A stretch of 64,000 nt of DNA from Halovenus marina (lineage in GTDB: Archaea; Halobacteriota; Halobacteria; Halobacteriales; Haloarculaceae), in assembly GCF_051414115.1 (NCBI RefSeq), contig NZ_JBLKNZ010000002.1:88709-152708 (forward strand), given 5' to 3'. Below the pieces are notes generated by a model. That model had not been told where the DNA came from and searched no databases. It saw only the letters and a list, made by a program, of their open reading frames with translations. A program made the position numbers and the translations under genes. The stretch's first letter is position 1. Each line of letters opens with the position of its first letter. Shown here piece after piece: positions 1 to 8,947 of this stretch.

Positions 1-76
1 ACTCGCGATGCTCGACCGGATGCACGAGGTTCGTTTCTGAGAATATCTATCCTGCTCGAAAGTTTTTCAGACACAG

Positions 77-487
77 ACACCCCTCTATCGATGTGTTTTG
101 GGCCTGGATTGTAGCCAACTTTGAGTAGCATTACGATTCAAAGATCACCGACTTGGCTTTTAGAGGACAGAGAGGACGAGTCTATACGGATTTGTATACT
201 GGACCAGAATGCAGAGGTGATTAACAATTTTGTTGTTTTGGAGTGGTCAAATAGGAGTTGATTGAAACAGATCGAACACATCGATAGAGGGGTGTGTGAG
301 TGCTAGTTCTAGTAAACTAGAAGAAGGAAGAAGAGCGTATGGAGATCAATTCAGGAAGTACGGATATAGTCCTTGAGAAGGCCTTAGCATGAGAATATAC
401 ACAGAGTTATCTCTCTCGAATATCTCAAGTTGTGTTTCGAGACCCCTCCCGTTGAATACGGAAAACACATCGATAGAGGGGTGTGTC
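77..487. repeat. Origin-type repeats upstream of orc1 (three copies plus two partial)
   Basis: Three near-identical copies of a motif containing ACCCCTCTATCGATGTGT lie upstream of orc1: 77-97 on the plus strand, and 275-298 and 463-487 on the minus strand. Degenerate partial copies occur near 508-523 and 599-615. Copies one and two face each other across about 180 bp. This is the usual layout of haloarchaeal origin recognition boxes around a duplex-unwinding element, always beside an orc1/cdc6 gene. The repeats are directly visible. Their role as Orc1-binding sites is inferred from position and family knowledge. Confidence 0.8.
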
Positions 488-650
488 TGTATCGAAGAGA
501 GACATCAGAACACATCGTTAGACGTATCGTAAAAGATAGTCTGAGTACCGCATCTAAAAGCAGGAAAGCTAGATAGAATCGTTCTACTCATAGAATTCAT
601 ATCGATAGAGGTGGGGAACCTTTTTATTATCTCCCTGTATGATTCACCTC

Positions 651-2120
651 ATGGATACTGACGACACTGATAGTTCTCAACGAGAGTCGAGAACTTCAGA
701 GAGCGATCCCCCGGAACAAGCTGAACTTTCGTCTGAGTCCATATCAACAGATAGCAGTGGAAGTGATCTCCCTGACTCGAGCGACGAATCGGATACAGCG
801 ACACCCGAGGAAAGTTCAGGCACAGAATCACAATCAATCGAAGATATGTTGCTCGAATTTGATCAGCAAGAGGGGTTAATTCGTGATCGCTCGCTTCTCG
901 ATCCTAATTACGTCGTTGAAGAAGATCGAATCGTTGGTCGCGATACACAACTCCAGAAAGTCACAAAAATGCTGCGAGTGGCTCTCGGAGATAATCGACC
1001 ACCGAACCTCTTCCTCTATGGCCCGTCTGGCACGGGTAAATCACTGATTACGAAAGCGGTTTGTAAAAATATCAGTAGCATCTGTGAATCCCGAGATATC
1101 CAGTTCGGAACAATTGAAGTCAACTGCCAAGACCTCGATACGCTCGGAGTTGCGGTGTATGAACTAACGAAACAGGCAGCTGATGAAGCTGGAGTTGACG
1201 TCCAGGTGCCCAAACACGGCGTCGCGACGAAAGAAAAATGGGACGAGCTTTATCGAATCGTCAACGAAAACTTCGATTCTGTCGTGTTCGTGCTCGACGA
1301 ACTCGATATGCTCGTGGGCCGACGAGATAAAAAGGAACCCGCGTTTTCACGCCTACTCTATCAACTTTCACGGTCAGGAGCGAATGACGACCTAAACGCA
1401 TATCTTTCGGTAGTAGCAATCTCGAACGACACCCGATTGATGGAATCAGTTGGAAGTCGTGCCCATAGCTCGTTTACCCCTGAGGATGTTCACTTCGATG
1501 ACTACGATGCGAACCAATTGAAGGCTATTCTTCGACGGCGGAAAGACGCCTTCCATGACGGCGTAGTTAATGAAGATGTCATCCCTCTTGCAGCTGCATT
1601 CGCGGCTCAGACACACGGTGATGCACGGAAAGCTATTGATCTGATTCGAGTGGCTGGCGAGCTTGCAGAACGTGAAGGAGACGACCATGTGGGCGAAAAA
1701 CACGTGAGAGAAGCGCAAGACAAAGTCGAAAAGAACCGTGTCCTCGAGGTTGTCAGAGGAATCAGTACGCAGAAAAAACTCTGTCTCTATGCGACTGCAG
1801 CAGTCGCTGCTGAAACAGAAGATGGCTCTGCCCGGAGTACGACCGGATATCGGGTCTATCAATTCCTCACTGACACGATCGACACGGACCAATATCATCA
1901 AGAAACGTATGTCAACAAAATGAAGGAGCTAACTACGTATTCACTGGTTGACTTCGAGCGGAGAAGCCACGGCCCAAGTTCAGGGATGTTTCTGGAATTC
2001 CAGTTCGGTGAACGACCGGATACGATATTGGAGACGCTTCGCGAGGATTCGCGACTCGAGATGGTTTCGAGCAATGAAGTCGAGACGGTTGTCCATGCTC
2101 AACTGCGAAATCGGAATTAG
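651..2120 (+). CDS. orc1: Orc1/Cdc6-type replication initiator
   Basis: This is an AAA+ initiator that would bind the flanking repeats and recruit the MCM helicase. From the start used here, a low-complexity Ser/Asp/Glu tail of about 65 residues is followed by the AAA+ core with Walker A GPSGTGKS (about 124-131), Walker B VFVLDELD, a sensor-2 helix around HGDARKAIDLIR and a C-terminal winged-helix region. At 489 aa it is on the long side for the family because of the acidic tail. An in-frame ATG exists at 639, but the TTTTTATTAT box at 621-630 lies about 26 nt upstream of the ATG at 651, which fits a leaderless start there. The repeats on both sides make it the initiator of this origin. Confidence 0.92.
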   Translation: MDTDDTDSSQRESRTSESDPPEQAELSSESISTDSSGSDLPDSSDESDTATPEESSGTESQSIEDMLLEFDQQEGLIRDRSLLDPNYVVEEDRIVGRDTQLQKVTKMLRVALGDNRPPNLFLYGPSGTGKSLITKAVCKNISSICESRDIQFGTIEVNCQDLDTLGVAVYELTKQAADEAGVDVQVPKHGVATKEKWDELYRIVNENFDSVVFVLDELDMLVGRRDKKEPAFSRLLYQLSRSGANDDLNAYLSVVAISNDTRLMESVGSRAHSSFTPEDVHFDDYDANQLKAILRRRKDAFHDGVVNEDVIPLAAAFAAQTHGDARKAIDLIRVAGELAEREGDDHVGEKHVREAQDKVEKNRVLEVVRGISTQKKLCLYATAAVAAETEDGSARSTTGYRVYQFLTDTIDTDQYHQETYVNKMKELTTYSLVDFERRSHGPSSGMFLEFQFGERPDTILETLREDSRLEMVSSNEVETVVHAQLRNRN

Positions 2121-2154
2121 CCACTATTTCTGGAAGTTCATTCTTCCCCCTACG

Positions 2155-2374
2155 CACACCCCTCTATCGAAGTGTGTAGATCAACCGTTCGCATAGCAAC
2201 TTTGATCTCGAAGAACGGATCCTGGGGGTTGTAGATAAGAACTGATGATCTCTAAGAAGTATCGAGGCTGACTACGCATCTCCTCGATTATCTTACGCCT
2301 CGATCAGTACACACCCCTCTATCGATGTGTACCTTCTGAGCGATGATTGAGGACACACCCCTCTATCGATGTGT
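2155..2374 (+). repeat. Origin-type repeats downstream of orc1 (three copies)
   Basis: Copies at 2155-2177 (one base changed, TCGAAGTGT), 2309-2330 and 2353-2374 are all on the plus strand and match the upstream copies almost base for base. They are followed by AT-rich sequence at 2390-2440. Repeats on both flanks of orc1 leave it open which side is unwound. The last two copies are spaced 44 bp apart, about four helical turns. Confidence 0.78.
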
Positions 2375-2875
2375 AGCGATTTGTGTTGTGTATTCCATAA
2401 TTAAACCCATATTACTTTCATAATGGTAATCGTTTGTATGATGTCGAATTATTTTTCGCGCGATCAGCGGGTGTGGCATCAATTCGCAATATGTTAACCA
2501 ACATATAGACCGATCCGCAGAGATTGTTGGTTAACTATTTTCATAACCTGTAGGCAATCATGAGTTTTAATGAGTATATTGACATTAAGCGAAAACAATA
2601 ATAGACTATACTCTGATGATAGTTTTGCTGCCTTTCAGGCAGCTACCTCTAACGGCAACTCGGATCCCATCGACAAGCTCGTGTCCGACCCGTGCATGGG
2701 AGGATTGTATCCTGTCAGGCCAAAGGGAGCGGCTTTCCACGGGACTCCTCGAACTCGTCAAACCAATCCCATGGCAGATCGGGGGTTCTCCCACTACCCG
2801 ATCTTCAATTGTGACCGCTCTGTTGAAACCCTCAATTTGTGATAGGCTACAGAACTCGTGCTGAATAGAGGGCGC
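2375..2875. other. Intergenic stretch between origin and IS element
   Basis: About 500 bp with no convincing gene. It holds an AT-rich patch (2390-2440), an 11-bp inverted repeat (annotated separately) and, after it, a 13-codon reading frame starting at 2560 that stops at once. Short frames further on (2570-2860) show no family signature. The last bases (2858-2875) form the target site of the neighbouring IS. Confidence 0.5.
2493..2535. promoter_or_regulatory. Inverted repeat GTTAACCAACA / TGTTGGTTAAC, operator-like
   Basis: Perfect 11-bp arms at 2493-2503 and 2525-2535 are separated by 21 bp. The same arms, 19 bp apart, sit directly in front of the small gene at 13389 (13335-13375). Two unlinked copies with a near-constant spacing suggest binding sites for one dimeric or tetrameric regulator. 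Here the downstream gene appears to have been lost. Confidence 0.5.
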
Positions 2876-3810
2876 GGGCCGTGTTTAGACGGAAGAGAGA
2901 CGCTATCTCTCCAGTGGTTTTGAGGAACTGAAGCGGGACGAGGGGAGTATGCCATCTCAACTCGCCCGCTTCACTGACCGAATCGTCGATTTGTCTCAAA
3001 AAGCTGTCGTTGGCAATCCTGCTCCAGCAGTCAAGAAAGGTGACGCCGGCTACGCCGACTGGGTGATTGTCGCGCTTCACTGTCTCAGAGAGTATCTTGA
3101 TCATCCGTATCGGCGGTTGCTCGATGTCCTTCACGAGATGCCTGGAATCGTTGGGAAACTCGGCCTCACGGTGGATGAACTACCGGACTTCACCACTGTG
3201 TGTACGCGCAAGCAAGACCTCGAAATGCGGATCTGGCGGACGCTGCTGCGGGTGTCTGGGTCGTTCCACGAACGCGGTGACGTCCAGGCAATCGACTCGA
3301 CGAGTCTTGCCCAACGAAAGTCGAGCCATAATTACGCAAAACGCGTCGAAGACACCTTCGAGTCAGTCAAAATCACGTTTCTCGTCGATTGTGACAGCGG
3401 CGCGATCCTTGACGTTCACTGTGCGATGACGCTGCCGCACGACACCCAGATCGCCTGGCAAGTTCTAACGCGAAATCTTCACCAGCTGGAGACAGTCGTC
3501 GCGGACAAAGGCTTCGACTGGGACGATCTCCGCCACAAACTACGGGATGAGGGCATTAGACCGGTCATCAAACATCGTGAGTTTTACTCACTGGACGCAG
3601 CGCACAACGCACGGATCGACGATGACACGTATCATCGTCGCTCAATTGTCGAGGCGATTTTCTTCTCACTTCGCAAACGGTTCGGCATCCCAAACCGGGC
3701 TAGAACGTGGTTTGGGCAGTTTCGAGAGGTTGTCCTAAAGGCCGCAGTCCGAAACCTCGAACTATCCGTGAGGCTCTGAAACATTCGATTGTGCGCCTCT
3801 AAACAAGGCC
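2876..3810 (+). mobile_element. IS5-type insertion sequence, complete, 935 bp
   Basis: The terminal inverted repeats read GGGCCGTGTTTAGACGG at the left and, on the opposite strand, GGCCTTGTTTAGAGG at the right. The left end carries one extra base. An 8-bp direct duplication GAGGGCGC flanks the element at 2868-2875 and 3811-3818. One transposase gene fills the interior. A 139-bp derivative with the same ends lies at 20942-21080. The element landed between the origin region and the 3' end of the KAP NTPase gene without cutting a recognisable gene. Confidence 0.88.
2949..3779 (+). CDS. IS5-type DDE transposase
   Basis: Transposase of the surrounding insertion sequence, cutting and joining its ends by RNase H-fold chemistry. 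276 aa, full length for the compact haloarchaeal IS5-type group. The catalytic triad can be placed at D116 (QAIDSTS), D186 (VVADKGFD) and E235 (SIVEAIFFSLRKRFG), followed by the typical basic C-terminal helix. The frame is intact and the element has matching ends and a clean target duplication, so it may be active or only recently silent. The assignment to the IS5 family is from motif spacing; the subgroup is not resolved. Confidence 0.88.
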   Translation: MPSQLARFTDRIVDLSQKAVVGNPAPAVKKGDAGYADWVIVALHCLREYLDHPYRRLLDVLHEMPGIVGKLGLTVDELPDFTTVCTRKQDLEMRIWRTLLRVSGSFHERGDVQAIDSTSLAQRKSSHNYAKRVEDTFESVKITFLVDCDSGAILDVHCAMTLPHDTQIAWQVLTRNLHQLETVVADKGFDWDDLRHKLRDEGIRPVIKHREFYSLDAAHNARIDDDTYHRRSIVEAIFFSLRKRFGIPNRARTWFGQFREVVLKAAVRNLELSVRL

Positions 3811-3834
3811 GAGGGCGCATATACAGCACTGAAA

Positions 3835-6800
3835 CTAGTCAGCTAGCTGCTGTTTCAATTCCTCAATACGATCTTCTTTAACATCACCTGCCTCTGCTAT
3901 ACTATCAACCAGTTTTCTAGCACTACTCCGAATCTGGCTGTTACTATTGTTCTTAACTAGGCTCTCTAAACGGGTAAGAACCGTTTCTTCCTCTCCATAG
4001 TACTCTTCGAAATCTCCCATTTTCTCGATAAGGTTTGCGACCTGCCTATTGTTGAGATTGGAGCCCTCGAATTGATCTGAAAGGCGCTCAGCAACCCATT
4101 CGCCGTCACCTTGTTCGATTATACCGCTTCCAGACATGGAGCTAAAGACTTCAACGAGAGGGAACAGTTGGTTCTGCTGAATATTATTGCGTAACTCTCG
4201 ACGTAACTGGCTATCCAGATTCCTCGCCACCGCCTTTTTCTGATCTTCAGTCAACTTCTGGTTGACTTCCTGCCAAAGATCTTTGAAGGCTCGGTGGTCC
4301 TGATGGTTGCCGGAAAGGAGAGAATCCAATTGGGTAAGCATACTCTCCTGCTCAGAATCATCTAAATCGTCGAATACTGCGAAGCCTGCTCTAAGATATG
4401 TTTTCTTCTGATCTGCGTTATTCGAGTTACTAATCTGCGTGCGGCACCGGTCTAAGACCTGTTCACGTACAGGCCCGAAGCGATCAGGATATTCTGTGAA
4501 TATCTTGGCCCCTATCTGGTTATTCGAGTGATCATTATCCTCGCAGAGCATCTTAACCAATTCAAAGAGACGCTTATTGTGTTTATCCGGAATAGCAGGT
4601 ATTAATGAATTGATGACGAAGCTATCGTTATTCAGCTTATTCGGAACCTGACTACAGACACTATCAACCGTGTTCTCGTCATCGAAGATTGGAACACCTT
4701 CCTCCTCTGCATGTTGGGCGATTTGTTGAATCCTGCCCTGGTTCCAGCGGCCTAGCAAGTTTGCAATCCAATCTTGGAAGTCCTCTTTCGTCCCCGGGCT
4801 ATAAGACTCGTAGAAACTGATAGCCACCTTAGCTAAGTCAACAGGTTGCCCGTTAGCAGACGAGACCCTATCTTCCAGAATATCGAACAGTCGATCACCA
4901 GTCTCCCGCGTGACTTGGCCGTTCAACCGGCTCAAGTACTGCTGGAGTTCATTGTTATACTGATTTCCTTGCTCGTTATCGACTTCATCCTCCAGATCTA
5001 GCAACTGCTCCACGAAGTACTGTCTTCCATTAGCTCTTGCCTGGCTGTCTAACTGCATGTAGTACTCAGTTTCCTCAAACTGATTCCGCTGACTATCCCA
5101 CGTAACCGATTCAGCAGCCCGTTCTAACAGGTCGGAATTTGCCAGCTTCTTAGACTGCTCTGTCTGACTTAAAATCTCCAGAGAACGGTTGAAACCGCTG
5201 TCAAGATCAAGCAACGTCTCACAGAGCTGTGTCTGCGCTTCCTCCGGCACCTGATCAGCATGATCTACGAAAGCCTGCAAAACATTTTCTCGAAGCTGAC
5301 CTCCAGAATCCACTTCCTGCGAGTACCTAGTGAAGATAGTTCGCTGGTTCTCATCCGGTATCTCAAGAAGAACAGGGAAGAACTCCTCCGGATCAAAGTC
5401 CGAGAGATAACCCTGAGCAGGTTCAAGAACAAGGTATCTACCGAGAACTTCTGCCACATCACCTTGATACTCTTCCTCGAACTCATCAAATACCGTTAGA
5501 AGAGTACCAACCGTACTAAAGAGGGGATTAAACCGGGCCTCTGAAACATAACTATCCAGGGTACTATCAATTGCCTGGAGGTAGGGTGAAATCGACTGAT
5601 CATCCTCACGGATCGACTCTATCTTGTTACGGACATCACCCTCCTGTCTGGTTCTAAGATTCTGAAGGAAAGCCTCAGCATCGCTAAGATCACTAAGGAA
5701 CGACGGTTCACCAAGGCGCAGGAACGGTTGAGGGTTATCCACTCGGTAAGGAATTGTGGACCGCAAGAACTTCTCAAGACGTGACTCACTGTCGGTAGAT
5801 CCGTTCTCTTTCCTCAGAAGATCCTCAATCCTATTTTCACGGTCGCCCTCAGATAAGTCGCCCCGGAAATACTCTCTCACGTCTTCAAGGAGTCGAGGAT
5901 CGTCCTCTAACTCTGAATAAAACTCCGGGAAGTCCTCCTGTAACACCATAACCTTCGCTAAGAAATCAAGGTGGTCTGTCAGAGCCCCTTCGTCGAGGTG
6001 ATCCTCCTCTTCGATCTGCTCAGCAAGTATTCGAAGTGTCGTCAGTTGATTCAGAGACTGCTTGATTCTACGTGGATTTTTGACATAGGCACTTGTGATA
6101 ACATCAATAACGTTTTGATCGAACGGCTCTGCTAAATTGTCGTTCTTGCTTTTGGCGTATTCCTCGATATCTTCAGGGATGAAACGGGGAATACGAATGT
6201 GTGTTTGGAAGAATTTCCGTAAAAACTCACGCCCATTTCTTTTACTCTCGAAATACTCTCCTCGATCATCAATCGATTCGATATGGCTCTTAAGCGCCTG
6301 GTCATCACAAGGAATAATATAGACACACTGATCCTTCTCCAGGAAGGTCTTCAGCGAAACTAGGACATCATATACTGTTTCGCTCTCGCACCTGTCCAGG
6401 TTGTCAATAGATATTACGACTTTGTCAGCATCCGTCTCATCAAGAATACGTTCGAATAGGTTCTCATAGGCACCAGACCACTCCCTCCGTGGGTACAGAA
6501 ATTTTCTCTGAAGGGTATCAGTGGCATCGGAAAGTTGCTTAGCCATATGAAGGAACAAAGGAGCGAGTACAACGGTGAAGATACCAGCTCCTATAGGTGG
6601 AGAGATGAAGATACCTGCAAGAAGAGCTATTGCCGATATGCCGACAATACTGTAAGCAACGTACTTCTGTTCGTGGAAAAACTGTTTTACAGCTTCCTTT
6701 GTAGAGCGTTCGTCCTTTGTCCGCTCTGAGGCTTCCTCAACATCATACAGTTCGTCTGTAATCTTCTCCTCTCCTAGAACAGCTGGCTTGCCTTCATCAT

Positions 6801-7125
6801 CTGTTTGCCCTGTTTTCTCACCTATGGCCCGGTCCAAATTCAAAAGAAGATCCGTTCTGATGGACTCTTCAGCATGTTTCCAAGCATCGAACTCCACACA
6901 AACATAACCCGATTCAGAATCCCTCAGCCGTGAATATAGCATCCGGATGATCGAAGTTTTACCGGACCCCCATTCACCGAAAACACCGATATTCCAAGCT
7001 GGATCGGCGTTTTTCACCATCTGTTCCAAAGTGTCTACATACTCTTTGTGGCGGAATTCATCCTCATCTACAGCCTCTATCGGAGAATCAGAGAGAAACT
7101 TGTCCCTACCGTCTTCCGCAGTCAT
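3835..7125 (-). CDS. KAP-family P-loop NTPase with two membrane segments
   Basis: Large 1096-aa KAP-type STAND/AAA-like NTPase. It has Walker A GEWGSGKTS (about 50-58) near the N terminus. Two hydrophobic helices are inserted between the Walker motifs (about 153-203), a hallmark of KAP proteins, which anchor in the inner face of the membrane. Walker B ISIDNLDRC follows (about 238-246). The remaining 800 residues are helical and repetitive and resemble no family I can name. KAP proteins in bacteria include phage-exclusion proteins such as PifA, so a defence or signalling role is possible but unproven. The ATG at 7125 is preferred over the GTG six bases upstream because TTATTTA lies about 28 nt before it. 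Confidence 0.82.
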   Translation of the reverse strand: MTAEDGRDKFLSDSPIEAVDEDEFRHKEYVDTLEQMVKNADPAWNIGVFGEWGSGKTSIIRMLYSRLRDSESGYVCVEFDAWKHAEESIRTDLLLNLDRAIGEKTGQTDDEGKPAVLGEEKITDELYDVEEASERTKDERSTKEAVKQFFHEQKYVAYSIVGISAIALLAGIFISPPIGAGIFTVVLAPLFLHMAKQLSDATDTLQRKFLYPRREWSGAYENLFERILDETDADKVVISIDNLDRCESETVYDVLVSLKTFLEKDQCVYIIPCDDQALKSHIESIDDRGEYFESKRNGREFLRKFFQTHIRIPRFIPEDIEEYAKSKNDNLAEPFDQNVIDVITSAYVKNPRRIKQSLNQLTTLRILAEQIEEEDHLDEGALTDHLDFLAKVMVLQEDFPEFYSELEDDPRLLEDVREYFRGDLSEGDRENRIEDLLRKENGSTDSESRLEKFLRSTIPYRVDNPQPFLRLGEPSFLSDLSDAEAFLQNLRTRQEGDVRNKIESIREDDQSISPYLQAIDSTLDSYVSEARFNPLFSTVGTLLTVFDEFEEEYQGDVAEVLGRYLVLEPAQGYLSDFDPEEFFPVLLEIPDENQRTIFTRYSQEVDSGGQLRENVLQAFVDHADQVPEEAQTQLCETLLDLDSGFNRSLEILSQTEQSKKLANSDLLERAAESVTWDSQRNQFEETEYYMQLDSQARANGRQYFVEQLLDLEDEVDNEQGNQYNNELQQYLSRLNGQVTRETGDRLFDILEDRVSSANGQPVDLAKVAISFYESYSPGTKEDFQDWIANLLGRWNQGRIQQIAQHAEEEGVPIFDDENTVDSVCSQVPNKLNNDSFVINSLIPAIPDKHNKRLFELVKMLCEDNDHSNNQIGAKIFTEYPDRFGPVREQVLDRCRTQISNSNNADQKKTYLRAGFAVFDDLDDSEQESMLTQLDSLLSGNHQDHRAFKDLWQEVNQKLTEDQKKAVARNLDSQLRRELRNNIQQNQLFPLVEVFSSMSGSGIIEQGDGEWVAERLSDQFEGSNLNNRQVANLIEKMGDFEEYYGEEETVLTRLESLVKNNSNSQIRSSARKLVDSIAEAGDVKEDRIEELKQQLAD

Positions 7126-7710
7126 AACCACAATAATGAACTTGACTGATAAATAACTAATGAGTATACTTCCACAGTCTCTTGCTGATCTTTAGGAACC
7201 GCATCCAGCCCGCCGTACCTGAATCATCAGCTGACATGACTACAGAGGACGATTAGTGCTGAACTCAGTCTTTGTATTTTGCACGGGGCTTGTGTCACCT
7301 TCTGAGGGTTTCAACAAGGTCACTGTGACAAGTCTCGCTACAGTAACTCTGATCAAAGAACTCGATTATATTAGGTTCTCAATAGTCTGAAAAGCCAGCA
7401 GCGTTGGCAGAGATGAACTGGATTGGCAGTAGAGTCGCCAACGCTGTTGGGATGAGGGGGTTGGGGGTGGGGGTTGGGGTGCCACCAATTGGTGGCGTCT
7501 CTTTGTAATTCGTCGATAGACTATAGTTCTTTTCCAAAATTTGCCCAATATGATCTGGTAAACATCTATGAGTGCGTTATGATATTTCTATTACTATATT
7601 AAACTTCCACTCTGTTTCCAGTGTTTGTCTTTCTTTGATAGCAATAACTTATTTATTGTTCTCATCTGAACCAATCTCTCATCGGCGGGGATACCCGCAG
7701 TGAGACCGTA
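7126..7710. other. Intergenic region with IS-end remnant and G-rich hairpin
   Basis: About 585 bp without a convincing gene. It contains the KAP promoter (TTATTTA on the minus strand near 7150), an inverted copy of a CCTTGTTGAAA..CCTCAG insertion-sequence end at 7291-7319, and the G-rich/palindromic element at 7456-7496. The 150 bp before the next gene are AT-rich and presumably hold its promoter. Confidence 0.5.
7456..7496 (+). repeat. G-tract run followed by a perfect 16-bp palindrome
   Basis: Four runs of four to five G separated by one or two T (7456-7479) can form a G-quadruplex on the plus strand. They are followed at once by the perfect palindrome GCCACCAATTGGTGGC (7481-7496). A second, G-poor version with a TTGGGG lead-in and a related GCCAC/GTGGC hairpin is at 12981-13004. 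Function unknown; a transcription stop or a small transposed repeat are both possible. Confidence 0.6.
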
Positions 7711-8703
7711 ATGGAGTACCCACATTCACCTGATGTCGAGGAACGGGAGTTGTTAGAAGACGGCTTCTCTGCTGGTTGGGGCGCACATCATCAACCCTCC
7801 GAGCGATATTGGATCGATTGTCATACCCATATGCTGGAGACTGAAGCAGGCAGCGTAGTTGACGTAATTGAGGATTGGACCGATTACCTTAACGCGTGGC
7901 GGTTTGCAGGGGCCGTGGGAGTTGATGGCCGTCCCGCAGTTATTGATGAATTCGAGATCGCAGACAGAGAGACTGATCATTTCCAGTGGATGTCGCGACT
8001 CGACTATGATAACCCCAGCATGGACGCTATCGGCTCCAGTTTGGAGGCTGGCGCTTGTGGCCTAAAACTCCATAATAAACCGCTGATCGAAGCAGGGGAA
8101 CCGCCTTCAAAGTGGCAAGACCCAGAGTGGCACGATGTCTTCGATCGACTGGAAACGGCTGATCTCCCGGTCTTCTGGCACGTAACTCAACGACTTACTG
8201 ACGCCCCCTATATCGGACAGGGCCGGAATAAAAACTGGAATCAAGTATCAAACAGTGACACGAATTATACAAACGAAGATCTTCTCCAGTCCTTCATCGA
8301 GATAGTGGAAGAGTATCCTGACACAGACTTTATTGGAGCACATCAGTTGCATCTCGGATTCGATCGGCTCGCAAAGTTATTCGAGTTGTATCCAAACCTC
8401 TATATCGATACCAGTGCCGGATTTTTCATTCGCTGGGGTGATCGCATCTATCCCCAAGACCGAGATCGGGTACGGGAGTTCGTTATGAATTGGTCCGACA
8501 GGATTCTGTTCGGGACAGACTGCGCCCTCCACGGAGATGTTCAAACCGCGAATCTACGTCAGCAATTCCTTGGCCATGTTCGATTTATCAGACAGCTCAA
8601 CCTCCCTGATAACGAACTCCAACAAATATCTCATCTCAACGCTGAACGATTGCTAAATCTTGAGCACGTGCGAGATACGGGTGGAGATGGAGTCCGTCCC
8701 TAG
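7711..8703 (+). CDS. Amidohydrolase-2-type TIM-barrel metal hydrolase
   Basis: 330-aa member of the amidohydrolase superfamily, the branch that hydrolyses or decarboxylates small organic acids. Metal-ligand candidates are H38 and H40 in CHTH, the KLH strand around 117, FWHV, GAHQLH and the late aspartate D270 in FGTD. The full barrel appears present. The substrate cannot be read from the sequence. The gene stands alone, with 244 bp to the repair genes downstream, so there is no operon clue. Confidence 0.72.
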   Translation: MEYPHSPDVEERELLEDGFSAGWGAHHQPSERYWIDCHTHMLETEAGSVVDVIEDWTDYLNAWRFAGAVGVDGRPAVIDEFEIADRETDHFQWMSRLDYDNPSMDAIGSSLEAGACGLKLHNKPLIEAGEPPSKWQDPEWHDVFDRLETADLPVFWHVTQRLTDAPYIGQGRNKNWNQVSNSDTNYTNEDLLQSFIEIVEEYPDTDFIGAHQLHLGFDRLAKLFELYPNLYIDTSAGFFIRWGDRIYPQDRDRVREFVMNWSDRILFGTDCALHGDVQTANLRQQFLGHVRFIRQLNLPDNELQQISHLNAERLLNLEHVRDTGGDGVRP

Positions 8704-8947
8704 AAAACCGTGGGCCAAGATTTCTCACGTTTGGATGGATTGAGTGTCGTGTACCAGGAGAAAATAAGGTGACGGGGACCAGTTTCGTTCTGGGGTAGAT
8801 GTTTATCACACCCACCGACTAATCCTAAATATGGCCAACTGGGAGATTTATAAAATACAACCTCGAGTATCCTGTCGCGAAGGATATCGTCGAGACTGCT
8901 GTGCGGTACCCGGTTTAGATGATTTGAGAACAGATCCATCTTGAAAC

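Noticed and set aside
2..40. Possible last 12 codons of a gene ending at the TGA at 38-40
   Set aside because: The stretch is too short to identify and lies at the window edge; nothing supports one frame over another.
2560..2864. Short frames after the inverted repeat at 2493
   Set aside because: The frame in the expected promoter position stops after 13 codons, and the others overlap each other and carry no family signature.
8700..8939. Minus-strand frame of 79 codons between the amidohydrolase and mrfB
   Set aside because: No motif, composition unlike haloarchaeal proteins, and it would fill the mrfB promoter.
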